In this document: piece by piece, positions 43,777 to 52,509 of the stretch
How positions within the stretch are numbered: position 1 is the stretch's first letter
Layout of the letters: each line of letters starts with the position of its first letter
NCBI GenBank assembly: GCA_938015295.1
Contig: CALLQB010000050.1
Span: forward strand, 16,124 to 80,123
Direction of reading: 5' to 3'
From: an uncultured Acidimicrobiales bacterium
Lineage (GTDB): Bacteria > Actinomycetota > Acidimicrobiia > Acidimicrobiales > SHLQ01
DNA length: 64,000 nucleotides
Notes under the pieces: model-generated
The model's database searches: none
What the model was told of the DNA's origin: nothing
Seen by the model: only the letters and a program-made list of their open reading frames with translations
Made by a program: the position numbers and the translations under genes

Positions 43777-43859
43777 CCAGCATCTCGCCCGTGGTCTCTC
43801 GCAAGTATCTCTTCAAGACCTGCCAGAAGGACCGGAGCAGGGCAAGTAGAGTGTCGCCA

Positions 43860-45830
43860 ATGTCTCTCGGGGACCTGCACGACAATATTGGCCGCATCGT
43901 GGGCGAGCGCTACAAACTCGTTCGTCCCATTGGTCGCGGTGCGTCCTCTCAGGTCTACTTGGCACAAGACAAGACACTCGACCGGCAAGTGGCGGTCAAA
44001 CTTCTCCATGCCGGACTAGCGGGCGACGAACGATTTTTGCAGCGGTTCCGAACCGAAGCGCGCCGGTCGGCCGAGTTGTCCCACCAAAACATCGTCACCG
44101 TCTACGACTGGAACGATAAGGATCGCCCCTACATCGTCACCGAATACCTAGCTGGCGGCAGCCTGCGGGCCATGATCGACGCAGGCAACCACCTCACGCC
44201 CGCTCAGGCGCTGGTCGTTGGGCTCGGGGCAGCCAAAGGACTCGAATACGCCGCCAAACGCGGCATCGTGCACCGCGATATCAAGCCGGCCAACCTGCTC
44301 TTTGATGGCGACGGACAGGTGCGTATCGCCGACTTTGGTCTTGCTTTCGCGTTGTCAGAAGCAGGCATGACCCAGCAGGACGGCGAACTGCTTGGCACGG
44401 TCAGATACGCGTCGCCCGAACAGGCCCGCGGTGCATCGCTCACCCAAAAGTCCGATGTCTACTCACTCGGATTGTCGATCATCGAAGCGGTAACCGGCGA
44501 AGTGCCGTTCGGTGATGCCGACACGTCGCTCGGCACGCTGATGGCCCGCACCGAGAGCAACGTCGTAGTGCCCGATGAACTGGGTCGCCTGCAGGTCACC
44601 GTGAGTCGCGCTGGCCTCCTCGACGCAGATGAACGCCCCTCGGCGGCCGAACTCAAGGTGGGGTTTCTGGCTGCGGCTGAAGCGATGGCACCGCCAGCCA
44701 AACTTCCGTTGGTCGGCACCCAAGCGCCCATCGGGGCAACAACCGAAAGGTTGGCCCCGACCCAGATCGGCACACCCGGTTTGGTCGACCTTCGCAAGCC
44801 AGACACGACAAACATGACAGTCAACGCAAACCAAACAGGTTTGTCGCCCCTCGATCTGGACGAACCCGATGGGCCGAAACGGAAATGGCCGTGGGTACTT
44901 TTTGCCTTGGTTGCGGTTGGCAGCGCCATCGGTGGTGGCATCTTCGCCTATCTGCAAAGCCAACCAGCGTCGTTTCGTGTGCCGGCGTTAGTCGGCACAT
45001 CGGAAGCGACGGCACTTCGAAACATTGAGGGCAACGGCTGGATTCTCGAACGACTCCTTCTCAGAGACGACCTCATCGCAATCGACGACATCATCTCGAC
45101 CGATCCGCCCGAGGGCACGATGCTTGAGGAGGGACAACCCTTTACCTACACCGTCTCGCTTGGTCCCACCACCGTCTCTGTTCCGTCGTCGCTGGTTGGC
45201 GAGCGCGGCGAGTTTGTCATCGAAGAGATCAGGGCAATCGGCCTTGATGTCGAGGAAGAGTCGGACTACGACGAAGTGGTCGCACCTGGCGCAGTGATCG
45301 CCATTCTTGGCGAAACCGTTGACGTGCCGAAGGGGAGCGAAGTGACCGTTGTCGTGTCGCTTGGCCCTGAGCCGAGGGAAATGCCTGGCGGGCTGATCGG
45401 TTCGCCGATCGCCGAGGTCAGCGAGACGCTGCAGGCCTTGGGCCTCAACCCGGTTGTGACCTCAGAATTTAACGAGGAGATCGAACGGGGCATTGTCTTA
45501 CGGATGTCTCCGCGCGAAGGACGCACTGGCATCGAGCGCGGCGAACAGGTAGATCTAGTTGTTTCCGGTGGTCCGGCGCCGCGTGAGGTTCCCTATGTGA
45601 TCGATCTCTCCGTCGATTCGGCAACGGCAGCGCTTGAGGTCGAAGGGTTCTGCGTCGAACGCGTCGAGGGGCCCAGTGACGGCGTCGTGATCGGGCAAGA
45701 CCCCACACCAGACAGCATCGAAGACGTTGGTACCTGCGTCACGCTGTTTACCATCGACCCAAACGCGCCCGACGAACCAGCTGATGGTGCTGACGACAAC
45801 AACGGCACCGACGAGAACACTCCTGGTTAG
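43860..45830 (+). CDS. PASTA-domain serine/threonine protein kinase (PknB-like)
   Basis: A 656-residue membrane kinase that senses peptidoglycan fragments. Kinase domain (about residues 15-275): glycine loop LVRPIGRGASSQVYLA, catalytic lysine in RQVAVKLLHAG, HRDIKPANLLFDGDGQVRIA with Asp139, ADFGLAF, and GTVRYASPEQARG with the activation segment. A juxtamembrane stretch (about 275-340) is Thr-rich, then one helix (PWVLFALVAVGSAIGGGIFA). Four PASTA repeats follow: FRVPALVGTSEATALRNIEG, VPSSLVGERGEFVIEEIRAI, MPGGLIGSPIAEVSETLQAL and VPYVIDLSVDSATAALEVEG. The ATG at 43860 fits the family start. The tail is acidic. Confidence 0.94.
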   Translation: MSLGDLHDNIGRIVGERYKLVRPIGRGASSQVYLAQDKTLDRQVAVKLLHAGLAGDERFLQRFRTEARRSAELSHQNIVTVYDWNDKDRPYIVTEYLAGGSLRAMIDAGNHLTPAQALVVGLGAAKGLEYAAKRGIVHRDIKPANLLFDGDGQVRIADFGLAFALSEAGMTQQDGELLGTVRYASPEQARGASLTQKSDVYSLGLSIIEAVTGEVPFGDADTSLGTLMARTESNVVVPDELGRLQVTVSRAGLLDADERPSAAELKVGFLAAAEAMAPPAKLPLVGTQAPIGATTERLAPTQIGTPGLVDLRKPDTTNMTVNANQTGLSPLDLDEPDGPKRKWPWVLFALVAVGSAIGGGIFAYLQSQPASFRVPALVGTSEATALRNIEGNGWILERLLLRDDLIAIDDIISTDPPEGTMLEEGQPFTYTVSLGPTTVSVPSSLVGERGEFVIEEIRAIGLDVEEESDYDEVVAPGAVIAILGETVDVPKGSEVTVVVSLGPEPREMPGGLIGSPIAEVSETLQALGLNPVVTSEFNEEIERGIVLRMSPREGRTGIERGEQVDLVVSGGPAPREVPYVIDLSVDSATAALEVEGFCVERVEGPSDGVVIGQDPTPDSIEDVGTCVTLFTIDPNAPDEPADGADDNNGTDENTPG

Positions 45831-45845
45831 CCGCCGGGCGCTGCG

Positions 45846-46298
45846 TTACTCGTCGTCGGTAAGAAGCGTGATGGCGTCGATGCGGCCAGCAACTTCGCGG
45901 GCCAGCGGATCCTCGCGGGCATCGTTTGGAAGTTGTAACTGCAACACCTTCGACACGTCGCCCTCGACCAAAATCCGGCCGCGGAGAAACGCCTCCATAG
46001 CGGCTTCGGGCTCGCGCCCAACGAACAACGAGTACGCCACCTCGTACGGAAGCGTGACGGTAATCTCCGGATCCTCAAGCTGGCCGAGCTCGATCGACAT
46101 CTGGCCCGACGAGGTATCGACATAGCCGAGTATGTCGGTTTCGTCGAATGGCGAGTCGCTCACAACCACGTTGGCGCGCAGCTCGAGGGTCGGAGCGTCT
46201 ACACGGTCGGAGAACTCATCGCGGATCTCCTGTGCGGCGGCGATCCACTCGGGGCTGAGAAACGGAAAGGGTCCTGAGGCTGACGACGAAGCTGACAT
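45846..46298 (-). CDS. SCP2-like sterol-binding domain protein
   Basis: A 150-residue single-domain protein that resembles the SCP2 sterol-transfer fold. It begins with a Ser-rich lead SASSSASGPFPFL, then FLSPEWIAAAQEIRDEFSDR, ELRANVVVSDSPFDETDILG, YVDTSSGQMSIELGQLEDPE, ITVTLPYEVAYSLFVGREPE, and the family-typical AMEAFLRGRILVEGDVSKVL. A hydrophobic ligand is likely, but its identity is unknown. Start is the ATG at 46298, 50 bp from gatC on the other strand. The gene is convergent with the kinase gene, 15 bp apart. Confidence 0.8.
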   Translation of the reverse strand: MSASSSASGPFPFLSPEWIAAAQEIRDEFSDRVDAPTLELRANVVVSDSPFDETDILGYVDTSSGQMSIELGQLEDPEITVTLPYEVAYSLFVGREPEAAMEAFLRGRILVEGDVSKVLQLQLPNDAREDPLAREVAGRIDAITLLTDDE

Positions 46299-46348
46299 TG
46301 GAAATACGGTAGCGGTTGTAGGTGCGGTCGCGAATACGATGGCGGGAT

Positions 46349-46666
46349 ATGTCTGAACCCGCACCCTCAACGTCGCTCTCCACCGACGACGTTGCCCATA
46401 TAGCAAAGCTTGCTTTGCTCGACCTTTCGGCGAGCGAAATAGAGCTTTTCGCCGGCCAGTTGGCTGCCGTGCTCGACAGCGCTGCCGACATCGCCGCGCT
46501 CGACCTCGGCGATCTTGCCCCCACACATCATCCCTTTGGGCTCACCAACGTTCTGCGAGCTGATGAAGTCGTGCCGTCGCTCGACCGCGATGAGGTGCTT
46601 GCCCAAGCCCCACAGGTTGAAGATCATCGGTTCCGCACCCCTCCCGCTCTGGGGGAAGAGTCATGA
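46349..46666 (+). CDS. gatC: Aspartyl/glutamyl-tRNA amidotransferase subunit C
   Basis: A 105-residue GatC: TDDVAHIAKLALLDLSASEI, the typical first helix, and DVLSRDEVL-like DRDEVLAQAPQVEDHRFRTP at the end (VPKVLD-type tail replaced by FRTPPAL). It clamps GatA to GatB. ATG at 46349 precedes the conserved region. It overlaps gatA by 4 bp. Confidence 0.93.
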   Translation: MSEPAPSTSLSTDDVAHIAKLALLDLSASEIELFAGQLAAVLDSAADIAALDLGDLAPTHHPFGLTNVLRADEVVPSLDRDEVLAQAPQVEDHRFRTPPALGEES

Positions 46667-48108
46667 CCGACACTGCTCTAGCTATTGCACAGGCGGTTCG
46701 ATCGGGCCAGCGAAGTGCCTCCGACGTGATCGATGAAGCGTTGAGCGCCATTGGCTCACGTGAAGACGAGTTGCATGCCTACAACCTGGTTCTTGCCGAC
46801 GAGGCTCGTGCCGCGGCAGCCAACGTTGATGCACAGGTCGCTGCAGGCGAGGACCCCGGCCCGCTGGCGGGCGTGCCTATTGCACTCAAAGACAACATGT
46901 GTACCCGCGGCATCGCCACCACGTGTTCGTCGAAGATTCTCGAAGGCTGGCTTCCGCCGTACAACGCCACGGTCGTCGACCGGCTGGCAGCCGCTGGCGC
47001 TATAGCGGTTGGCAAGACCAACCTCGATGAGTTTGCCATGGGCAGCTCGACCGAGAACTCGGCGTTCGGTCCCACCAAGAACCCACACGACATCACCAAG
47101 GTGCCTGGCGGCTCGAGCGGTGGCAGCGCGGCAACCGTTGGTGCCGGCGCCGTGCCGCTTTCGCTCGGCAGTGACACGGGCGGATCGATCCGCCAGCCGG
47201 CTTCGTTGTGCGGCGTGGTGGGTGTCAAGCCAACCTATGGGCTTGTCTCGCGATACGGCCTGATCGCCTTCGCCTCATCACTTGACCAAATTGGTCCGTT
47301 TGCGACCACGGTGGCCGACGCTGCAGTAGCGCTTGAGGTCATCGGTGGTCACGACCCAGCCGATTCCACATCGATCCCTAGCCCGATTGCCGATCTTCAA
47401 TCGGCTCTGGGCAAAGGCGTCGAAGGGCTGCGCATAGGCATCATCAGTGAACTCAGCGGTGATGCCTCGCTCGGCAGCGTCGAAGGAATCGCCCCCGACG
47501 TTTCAGCACGTGCGGCAGCGGCCGCTCAGGCCCTCGAAGCAGCTGGAGCGACGGTCGAACACACATCGATCCCCTCCGCGGTGCACGGCTTGCCCGCCTA
47601 TTACCTCATCGCTCCCGCCGAGGCGTCGAGCAACCTCGCTCGCTACGACGGTGTGCGCTATGGCATGCGGGTCGACGGCGCCAACGCCCTGGCGATGAAT
47701 GCTGCGACTCGCACGGCAGGCTTCGGCGAAGAGGTCAAGCGGCGCATCATGCTGGGTACCTACGCGCTCACGTCCGGGTACTACGACGCGTACTACGGGC
47801 AAGCACAGCGGGTTCGCACGCTGATGATCAACGAGTTCAACGACCGCTACCAGAAGTTCGACCTTCTACTGTCACCCACGTCGCCCACCACGGCGTTCGA
47901 TATCGACGCAAAGACCGCCGACCCGATGACGATGTACGTCAACGACGTGTGCACGATTCCCAGTAACCTCACCGGTCAACCGGCCATGTCCGTTCCGTTT
48001 GGGGTCGGCGATGATGGCCTGCCCATCGGCGTGCAGATACTCGCCCCGATGCTGGGTGAGTCCACGATGTTTCAGGCCGCAGCAGTTCTTGAGGAGGCAG
48101 CACGATGA
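46663..48108 (+). CDS. gatA: Aspartyl/glutamyl-tRNA amidotransferase subunit A
   Basis: A 481-residue amidase that liberates ammonia from glutamine for transamidation of mischarged Glu-tRNA(Gln) or Asp-tRNA(Asn). The Ser-cisSer-Lys triad is visible: lysine in VPIALKDNMCTRG, cis-serine in GGSSGGSAATVGAGAVPLSL, and the nucleophile in GSDTGGSIRQPASLCGVVGV. The rest, including KPTYGLVSRYGLIAFASSLD, TAGFGEEVKRRIMLGTYALT and SPTSPTTAF, matches GatA. Complete, 4-bp overlaps on both sides. Confidence 0.97.
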   Translation: MTDTALAIAQAVRSGQRSASDVIDEALSAIGSREDELHAYNLVLADEARAAAANVDAQVAAGEDPGPLAGVPIALKDNMCTRGIATTCSSKILEGWLPPYNATVVDRLAAAGAIAVGKTNLDEFAMGSSTENSAFGPTKNPHDITKVPGGSSGGSAATVGAGAVPLSLGSDTGGSIRQPASLCGVVGVKPTYGLVSRYGLIAFASSLDQIGPFATTVADAAVALEVIGGHDPADSTSIPSPIADLQSALGKGVEGLRIGIISELSGDASLGSVEGIAPDVSARAAAAAQALEAAGATVEHTSIPSAVHGLPAYYLIAPAEASSNLARYDGVRYGMRVDGANALAMNAATRTAGFGEEVKRRIMLGTYALTSGYYDAYYGQAQRVRTLMINEFNDRYQKFDLLLSPTSPTTAFDIDAKTADPMTMYVNDVCTIPSNLTGQPAMSVPFGVGDDGLPIGVQILAPMLGESTMFQAAAVLEEAAR

Positions 48109-49568
48109 CTAGCGCAACCACATCGACCGACGCGACCGACGGGGTACTTCCGAGCGGATGGGAGATCGTGATCGGCCTCGAAGTTCACGTCGAGCTCAAC
48201 ACCAACACAAAGCTCTTCTGCGGATGCCCGAACTCGTTCGGCGACGAGCCCAACACCAACGTGTGCCCCATTTGTTTAGGGCTTCCCGGTTCGCTTCCTG
48301 TGCTTAACGCACGTGCTGTCGAATCGGCGATGCGGCTCGGCCGGGCGCTGAACTGCGACGTCAACTCCTCGGTGTTCTCGCGCAAAAACTACTTCTACCC
48401 CGACCAGCCGAAGGACTATCAGGTAAGCCAGTACGACCTGGCCACCAACACCGACGGCCACATCGATCTACCTAGTGGCACCCGGATTCGGATCGAGCGA
48501 GCCCATATCGAAGAAGACGCTGGCAAACTCAACCACGGCGGCGGCGACGGGCGCATCCACGGGGCCGACTATTCGATGGCCGACTACAACCGCGCCGGTG
48601 TGCCGCTCGTCGAGATTGTGAGCCACCCCGACCTTCGTTCGGCCGAGGATGCCAAGGCCTACGTTTCGGAACTTCGCAACATCGTGACCGCTGTCGATGT
48701 CAGCGACGCCAAGATGGAAGAAGGCTCCATGCGCGTCGATGCCAACGTCTCGGTTCGACCCGTGGGTAGCGACGAACTTCGCACCCGCTGCGAAGTGAAG
48801 AACATCAACTCGTTGCGATCGTTAGAACGGGCGATCGAGTACGAAGCTCGACGCCATGTCCATCTCTACGACAACGGCGAGAAGCCCCGCCAGGAAACCC
48901 GTCACTGGGACGAAGAGGCCGGCCGCAGCCGGTCGGGCCGGTCAAAAGAAGATGCCGAGGACTACCGTTATTTCCCCGAGCCCGACCTTGTTCCGCTCGT
49001 GGTAACCGCGGAAGACATCACCCGGCTCGATGCGTCGTTGCCAACAATGCCGTCGGCCCGTCGTCAAGTGCTGGCCGACAAGGCCGGGGCAACCGACGAT
49101 GAGGTGGGCTTGCTGGTCGATCGCGGTCAAGATGCGTTTGCGGTGTCGAGCATTGATGCAGGAGCCGATCCGAAGCGGGTCGTCGTTCACCTGGTCAATA
49201 ACCTCTCAGAAGGCGTTGGTCAGTTGACCCCAGAGACTTTCGCAGGTCTGGTCACGCTCGAGACCTCTGGCGATCTCAGCTCGACCCAGGCCAAAGAGGT
49301 GCTTGCGGAGATGGTCGCCCATGGGGGAGAAGCGGTTGCGATTGCGGCCGCCAAGGGGTTCGAAGCTATGGACGGCGGCGAGCTCGAATCGATTCTTGAT
49401 GGCATCATCGCCGAACACCCCGACGAGTGGGAGCGCTTCGCCACCGGTGATGAAGGCGACCGCAAGAAAATGCAGGGCATGTTTACCGGTCAGATCATGA
49501 AGGCCACCAAAGGCCAGGCCGATGGCGCCGCGGTAGCGCGTCTGTTGGCCGAAAAGGCGGGTTCGTAA
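48105..49568 (+). CDS. gatB: Aspartyl/glutamyl-tRNA amidotransferase subunit B
   Basis: A 487-residue kinase/transamidase subunit. It contains WEIVIGLEVHVELNTNTKLF, the zinc-site cysteines in FCGCPNSFGDEPNTNVCPIC, LGLPGSLPVLN, KNYFYPDQPKDYQVSQYDLA, RIERAHIEEDAGKL, DYNRAGVPLVEIVSHPDLRS, EEGSMRVDANVSVRP and YRYFPEPDLVPLVV, followed by the YqeY-like C-terminal helical tail MVAHGGEAVAIAAAKGFEAM and GMFTGQIMKATKGQADGAA. Complete. It is convergent with the uracil-DNA-glycosylase-like gene, one base apart. Confidence 0.97.
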   Translation: MTSATTSTDATDGVLPSGWEIVIGLEVHVELNTNTKLFCGCPNSFGDEPNTNVCPICLGLPGSLPVLNARAVESAMRLGRALNCDVNSSVFSRKNYFYPDQPKDYQVSQYDLATNTDGHIDLPSGTRIRIERAHIEEDAGKLNHGGGDGRIHGADYSMADYNRAGVPLVEIVSHPDLRSAEDAKAYVSELRNIVTAVDVSDAKMEEGSMRVDANVSVRPVGSDELRTRCEVKNINSLRSLERAIEYEARRHVHLYDNGEKPRQETRHWDEEAGRSRSGRSKEDAEDYRYFPEPDLVPLVVTAEDITRLDASLPTMPSARRQVLADKAGATDDEVGLLVDRGQDAFAVSSIDAGADPKRVVVHLVNNLSEGVGQLTPETFAGLVTLETSGDLSSTQAKEVLAEMVAHGGEAVAIAAAKGFEAMDGGELESILDGIIAEHPDEWERFATGDEGDRKKMQGMFTGQIMKATKGQADGAAVARLLAEKAGS

Positions 49569-49569
49569 C

Positions 49570-50163
49570 TCAGGTCGAGAGAATCTCCTGCACACGATTT
49601 CGCAGCGCAGGTAGCGTGTCGGCTTCGAACCAGGGGTTCTTCTTCAGCCAGTGGTTGTTGCGCGGCGACGGGTGGGGCAGCACCACCTGTCGCGGTAGGT
49701 ACTGCTGCCAGTTGGCGACGGTTTCGGTGAGTGTGGCTGCTCGGTCAGGCACGTACCGCTGCTGGGCATAGGTGCCAATGATGACCTCGAGACGATTCGC
49801 GGGAAGTTTCTCAAGAAGCGGTTCGTGCCACAGCGGCGCGCATTCTGGTCGGGGCGGATTATCGCCCGACTTCGCTGACCCTGGATAACAAAAGCCCATC
49901 GGGACGATGGCGATAACGTTCGGGTCGTAAAACTGTTCGGCGCTAATGTCGAGCCAACTACGCAGTCGATCGCCGCTAGGGTCCTGCCAGGGCACGCCGC
50001 TTTCGTGCACTCGGCGACCGGGTGCTTGTCCAATGATGACGATTGCTGCGGATTCGCCGACCTGAACGATCGGACGCGGCCCTGCAGGCAGATGTTCGAC
50101 ACACACGGTGCACGCCCGAATGGTGTTGAGTAGCCCAGAGAGGTCGCGATCCGTTGTTGCCAT
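49570..50163 (-). CDS. Uracil-DNA glycosylase-superfamily protein
   Basis: A 197-residue protein of the UDG fold. Motif 1 is VIIGQAPGRRVHESGVPWQD, with a GQAPG active-site loop; this is followed by PSGDRLRSWLDISAEQFYDP, IVPMGFCYPG and motif 2-like VVLPHPSPRNNHWLKKNPWF. Two or three cysteines near the N-terminus (IRACTVCVEHL) recall the Fe-S UDG families 4 and 5, but the full four-cysteine set is not evident. It may therefore be one of the non-enzymatic or specialised UDG-like families. It is probably not the main Ung. Start is ATG at 50163. Confidence 0.8.
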   Translation of the reverse strand: MATTDRDLSGLLNTIRACTVCVEHLPAGPRPIVQVGESAAIVIIGQAPGRRVHESGVPWQDPSGDRLRSWLDISAEQFYDPNVIAIVPMGFCYPGSAKSGDNPPRPECAPLWHEPLLEKLPANRLEVIIGTYAQQRYVPDRAATLTETVANWQQYLPRQVVLPHPSPRNNHWLKKNPWFEADTLPALRNRVQEILST

Positions 50164-50287
50164 ACTTGTGCAAGTTTGGGGAATCCCGCCGATGATGCCC
50201 TCATTGGGGCTAGGCCTCGGTTGCGCAAAAACGGATTCCCGACCAGCTAAGTAGGGATTAGGGCTCCCGGTTCACTACGGTGAAGGT

Positions 50288-51148
50288 GTGCAACCAGGAA
50301 ACACACCTCTCGTCGAGTTCAAAACCATGGCTCCGCCAGGTACGCGACTGTTCGCGAAGCTCGAGTGGTACAACCCCACCGGCTCGATCAAGGACCGGCC
50401 AGCCTGGTTCATGTTCCAGGCGGCGATAAACGAGGGCCATCTCAAACCGGGCATGCCGATGATCGAAGCGACGTCGGGCAACACCGGGATCGGGCTGGCT
50501 CGCCTTGCCATCGTCAATGGCTACAAAATGTCGATCTGCCTGCCGTCGGTTGCCACCGAAGAACGCAAGCAACTTTTGCGGGCCTATGGCGCCAACCTCA
50601 TCGAGGTCGAAGGCGGCCCCAACGACGCAATCGCGTACGCCCGCCAGCTGGTCGACGACGGCGAGGGGTATATGTGTTACCAGTACGGCAACCCGATGAA
50701 CCCCTATGCGCATGAAGTAGGCACATCGGTCGAGATCGTGCGTGACTGGCCGCTCGAAACGCCTCCCGATCATCTGGTGTGTTGTTACGGAACCGGCGGC
50801 ACGATTACCGGCAACAGCCGCGGTCTCAAGGCCGCCTACCCAGATATCAAGGTGCATTCGGTCGAACCGTTTGTGGCTGATCCGATCAGTGGTATGCGCA
50901 GCCAAGACGACCCATTCCAACCGCCGGTTGCCGATCTCTCGTTGGTCGATGACCGCTACGAGATCACCAAAGGTGAAGCGGTAGCGGCAGTGGGTCGCAT
51001 CATGACCGAAGAGGGCCACTTTGTCGGTACCTCATCAGGCGCGGTGATCGAGGCTGCTCAACGTGAGCTATCGGCTAACGGTGGTACTGCCGTATGCCTT
51101 CTGCCGGACGCAGGCTGGAAGTACCTGTCGGGCGATCCCTGGCAATAA
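50288..51148 (+). CDS. Cysteine synthase-family PLP enzyme
   Basis: A 286-residue fold type II PLP enzyme. PLP lysine in YNPTGSIKDRPAWFMFQAAI, substrate loop IEATSGNTGIGLARLAIVNG, the phosphate-binding glycine loop in CCYGTGGTITGNSRGL, and the C-terminal TSSGAVIEAAQREL with serine near the PLP N1. It is shorter than typical CysK (about 310), which suits CysM-type enzymes. It probably makes cysteine from O-acetylserine or an activated serine. GTG start; it lies 124 bp downstream of the divergent UDG-like gene. Confidence 0.88.
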   Translation: MQPGNTPLVEFKTMAPPGTRLFAKLEWYNPTGSIKDRPAWFMFQAAINEGHLKPGMPMIEATSGNTGIGLARLAIVNGYKMSICLPSVATEERKQLLRAYGANLIEVEGGPNDAIAYARQLVDDGEGYMCYQYGNPMNPYAHEVGTSVEIVRDWPLETPPDHLVCCYGTGGTITGNSRGLKAAYPDIKVHSVEPFVADPISGMRSQDDPFQPPVADLSLVDDRYEITKGEAVAAVGRIMTEEGHFVGTSSGAVIEAAQRELSANGGTAVCLLPDAGWKYLSGDPWQ

Positions 51149-51161
51149 GGCGTTCTTGGGG

Positions 51162-52484
51162 TTACGCCCCGAGTGTCATCCAGCGGTCGGTTCGGAACCT
51201 GCCGTACAGCGCGCCAAATCGCAGAAGCATGAAGACAAACAATGCCGCCCATAACCAGCCGATCCCGAGACCCCAAACGATGACAAGTACCGCCAGGGGG
51301 ATGTAGATCGCTGCAGCGCCCAGCATCGCCCACGCCAAGAATGTCAGATCGTTGGCGCCGATCAAGATGCCATCGAGGGCGAAGGTTGCGCCGTTCAGCG
51401 GCTGTTGCGCGGCGAGATGCAGAAGTAAGAAGCCGGTCAGTGCTTGCACTGCTTCGTCGCCCGAGAAGACAGTTGGAAGGACGGGTCGAACTAGCAGCAC
51501 GATGGCGGCCGACAGTATGCCGAGCAACGTGCCGAGTTGGATGATGCGTTGGCTTACTTCTCGAGCCTTCTCGCCTTTGGTCGCGCCGAGAAGGTTGCCA
51601 ACCATGGCTTGAGCGGCGATGGCCACGGCGTCTTGTGCGTACGCGAAGAAACCCCAGAGCTCGATGCTGATCTGATGGGCGGCGAGGTCCACTTCGCCCA
51701 GGCGTGCGGCGACGCCGGTGCCAACGAGCAACGACCCGCGAAGCGCTACCGTTCGAAAGAAGAGGTCTCGACCAGCAACCGCAAGCCTGCCGATCACCGA
51801 CCAGTCAGGTCCGAGCGCCACGTCCTGCTGGCGCACTGCAGAGGCAACCCATCGCAGATACAGGCCTCCGCCCACCCATTGAGCGATCACCGTCGAAAGG
51901 GCCGACGCGCCGATACCTTTGTCGAAGCCATAGACCAGCACGAGTTCAAGAACAAGATTTAGTAACGCTGTTCCAGCCGCAACGTAGAACGGCCGTCGCG
52001 TGTCTTGAAGGCCCCGCAGGTAACCAACTCCGGCCAGCGTCAGCAAGAGAGCCGGAAAACCAAAGAGGCTGATTTTCAGATAGGTGAGCGCGAAGGAGCG
52101 CACCGGACCTGACTCGCCGACCGGGCCACCAATAAGGCCGATGATGGGGCCAGAGAAACGCCAGGCGACCATCGAGAACAAGATGCCGACGAGTAGCGCA
52201 AGCCACATGCTCTGCACCGCCTGGTGGGCAGCTCGTTTTTGCTCGCCAGCTCCCAACAATCGCGAGACAGCAGCCGTGGTGCCATACGCCAGGAAGGTGA
52301 AGACCGAGTGCCCGATGAGAAGCACCATGCTCGCGATGGCGAACCCATCGAGATGTTCGGTGCCGAGGTGGCCGATGACCGCGTTGTCGGCGAGGAGATA
52401 GAGGGGCTCAGCGATCAGGGCCCCGAAAGCGGGCACAGCAAGGGCTGCAATCTCGCGATCGTACGGTGATCTCAAAAGGCCCAC
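51162..52484 (-). CDS. MATE-family efflux transporter (DinF-like)
   Basis: A 440-residue integral membrane protein with about twelve helices in two pseudo-symmetric halves. It begins EIAALAVPAFGALIAEPLYL and LADNAVIGHLGTEHLDGFAI, the family-typical opening; GVGYLRGLQDTRRPFYVAAG in the first half and AAHQISIELWGFFAYAQDAV in the second are characteristic of the DinF/NorM group. It likely exports cationic drugs or metabolites using a proton or sodium gradient. GTG start at 52484; the gene is on the same strand as the sulfatase, 25 bp after it. Confidence 0.9.
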   Translation of the reverse strand: MGLLRSPYDREIAALAVPAFGALIAEPLYLLADNAVIGHLGTEHLDGFAIASMVLLIGHSVFTFLAYGTTAAVSRLLGAGEQKRAAHQAVQSMWLALLVGILFSMVAWRFSGPIIGLIGGPVGESGPVRSFALTYLKISLFGFPALLLTLAGVGYLRGLQDTRRPFYVAAGTALLNLVLELVLVYGFDKGIGASALSTVIAQWVGGGLYLRWVASAVRQQDVALGPDWSVIGRLAVAGRDLFFRTVALRGSLLVGTGVAARLGEVDLAAHQISIELWGFFAYAQDAVAIAAQAMVGNLLGATKGEKAREVSQRIIQLGTLLGILSAAIVLLVRPVLPTVFSGDEAVQALTGFLLLHLAAQQPLNGATFALDGILIGANDLTFLAWAMLGAAAIYIPLAVLVIVWGLGIGWLWAALFVFMLLRFGALYGRFRTDRWMTLGA

Positions 52485-52509
52485 GAGGTGTCGTCTCAGC
52501 TACGGATTG

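Noticed and set aside
43707..43859. Upstream start for the PASTA kinase at 43707
   Set aside because: It would translate the 13-bp operator-like repeats. The ATG at 43860 lies where PknB-type kinases normally start.
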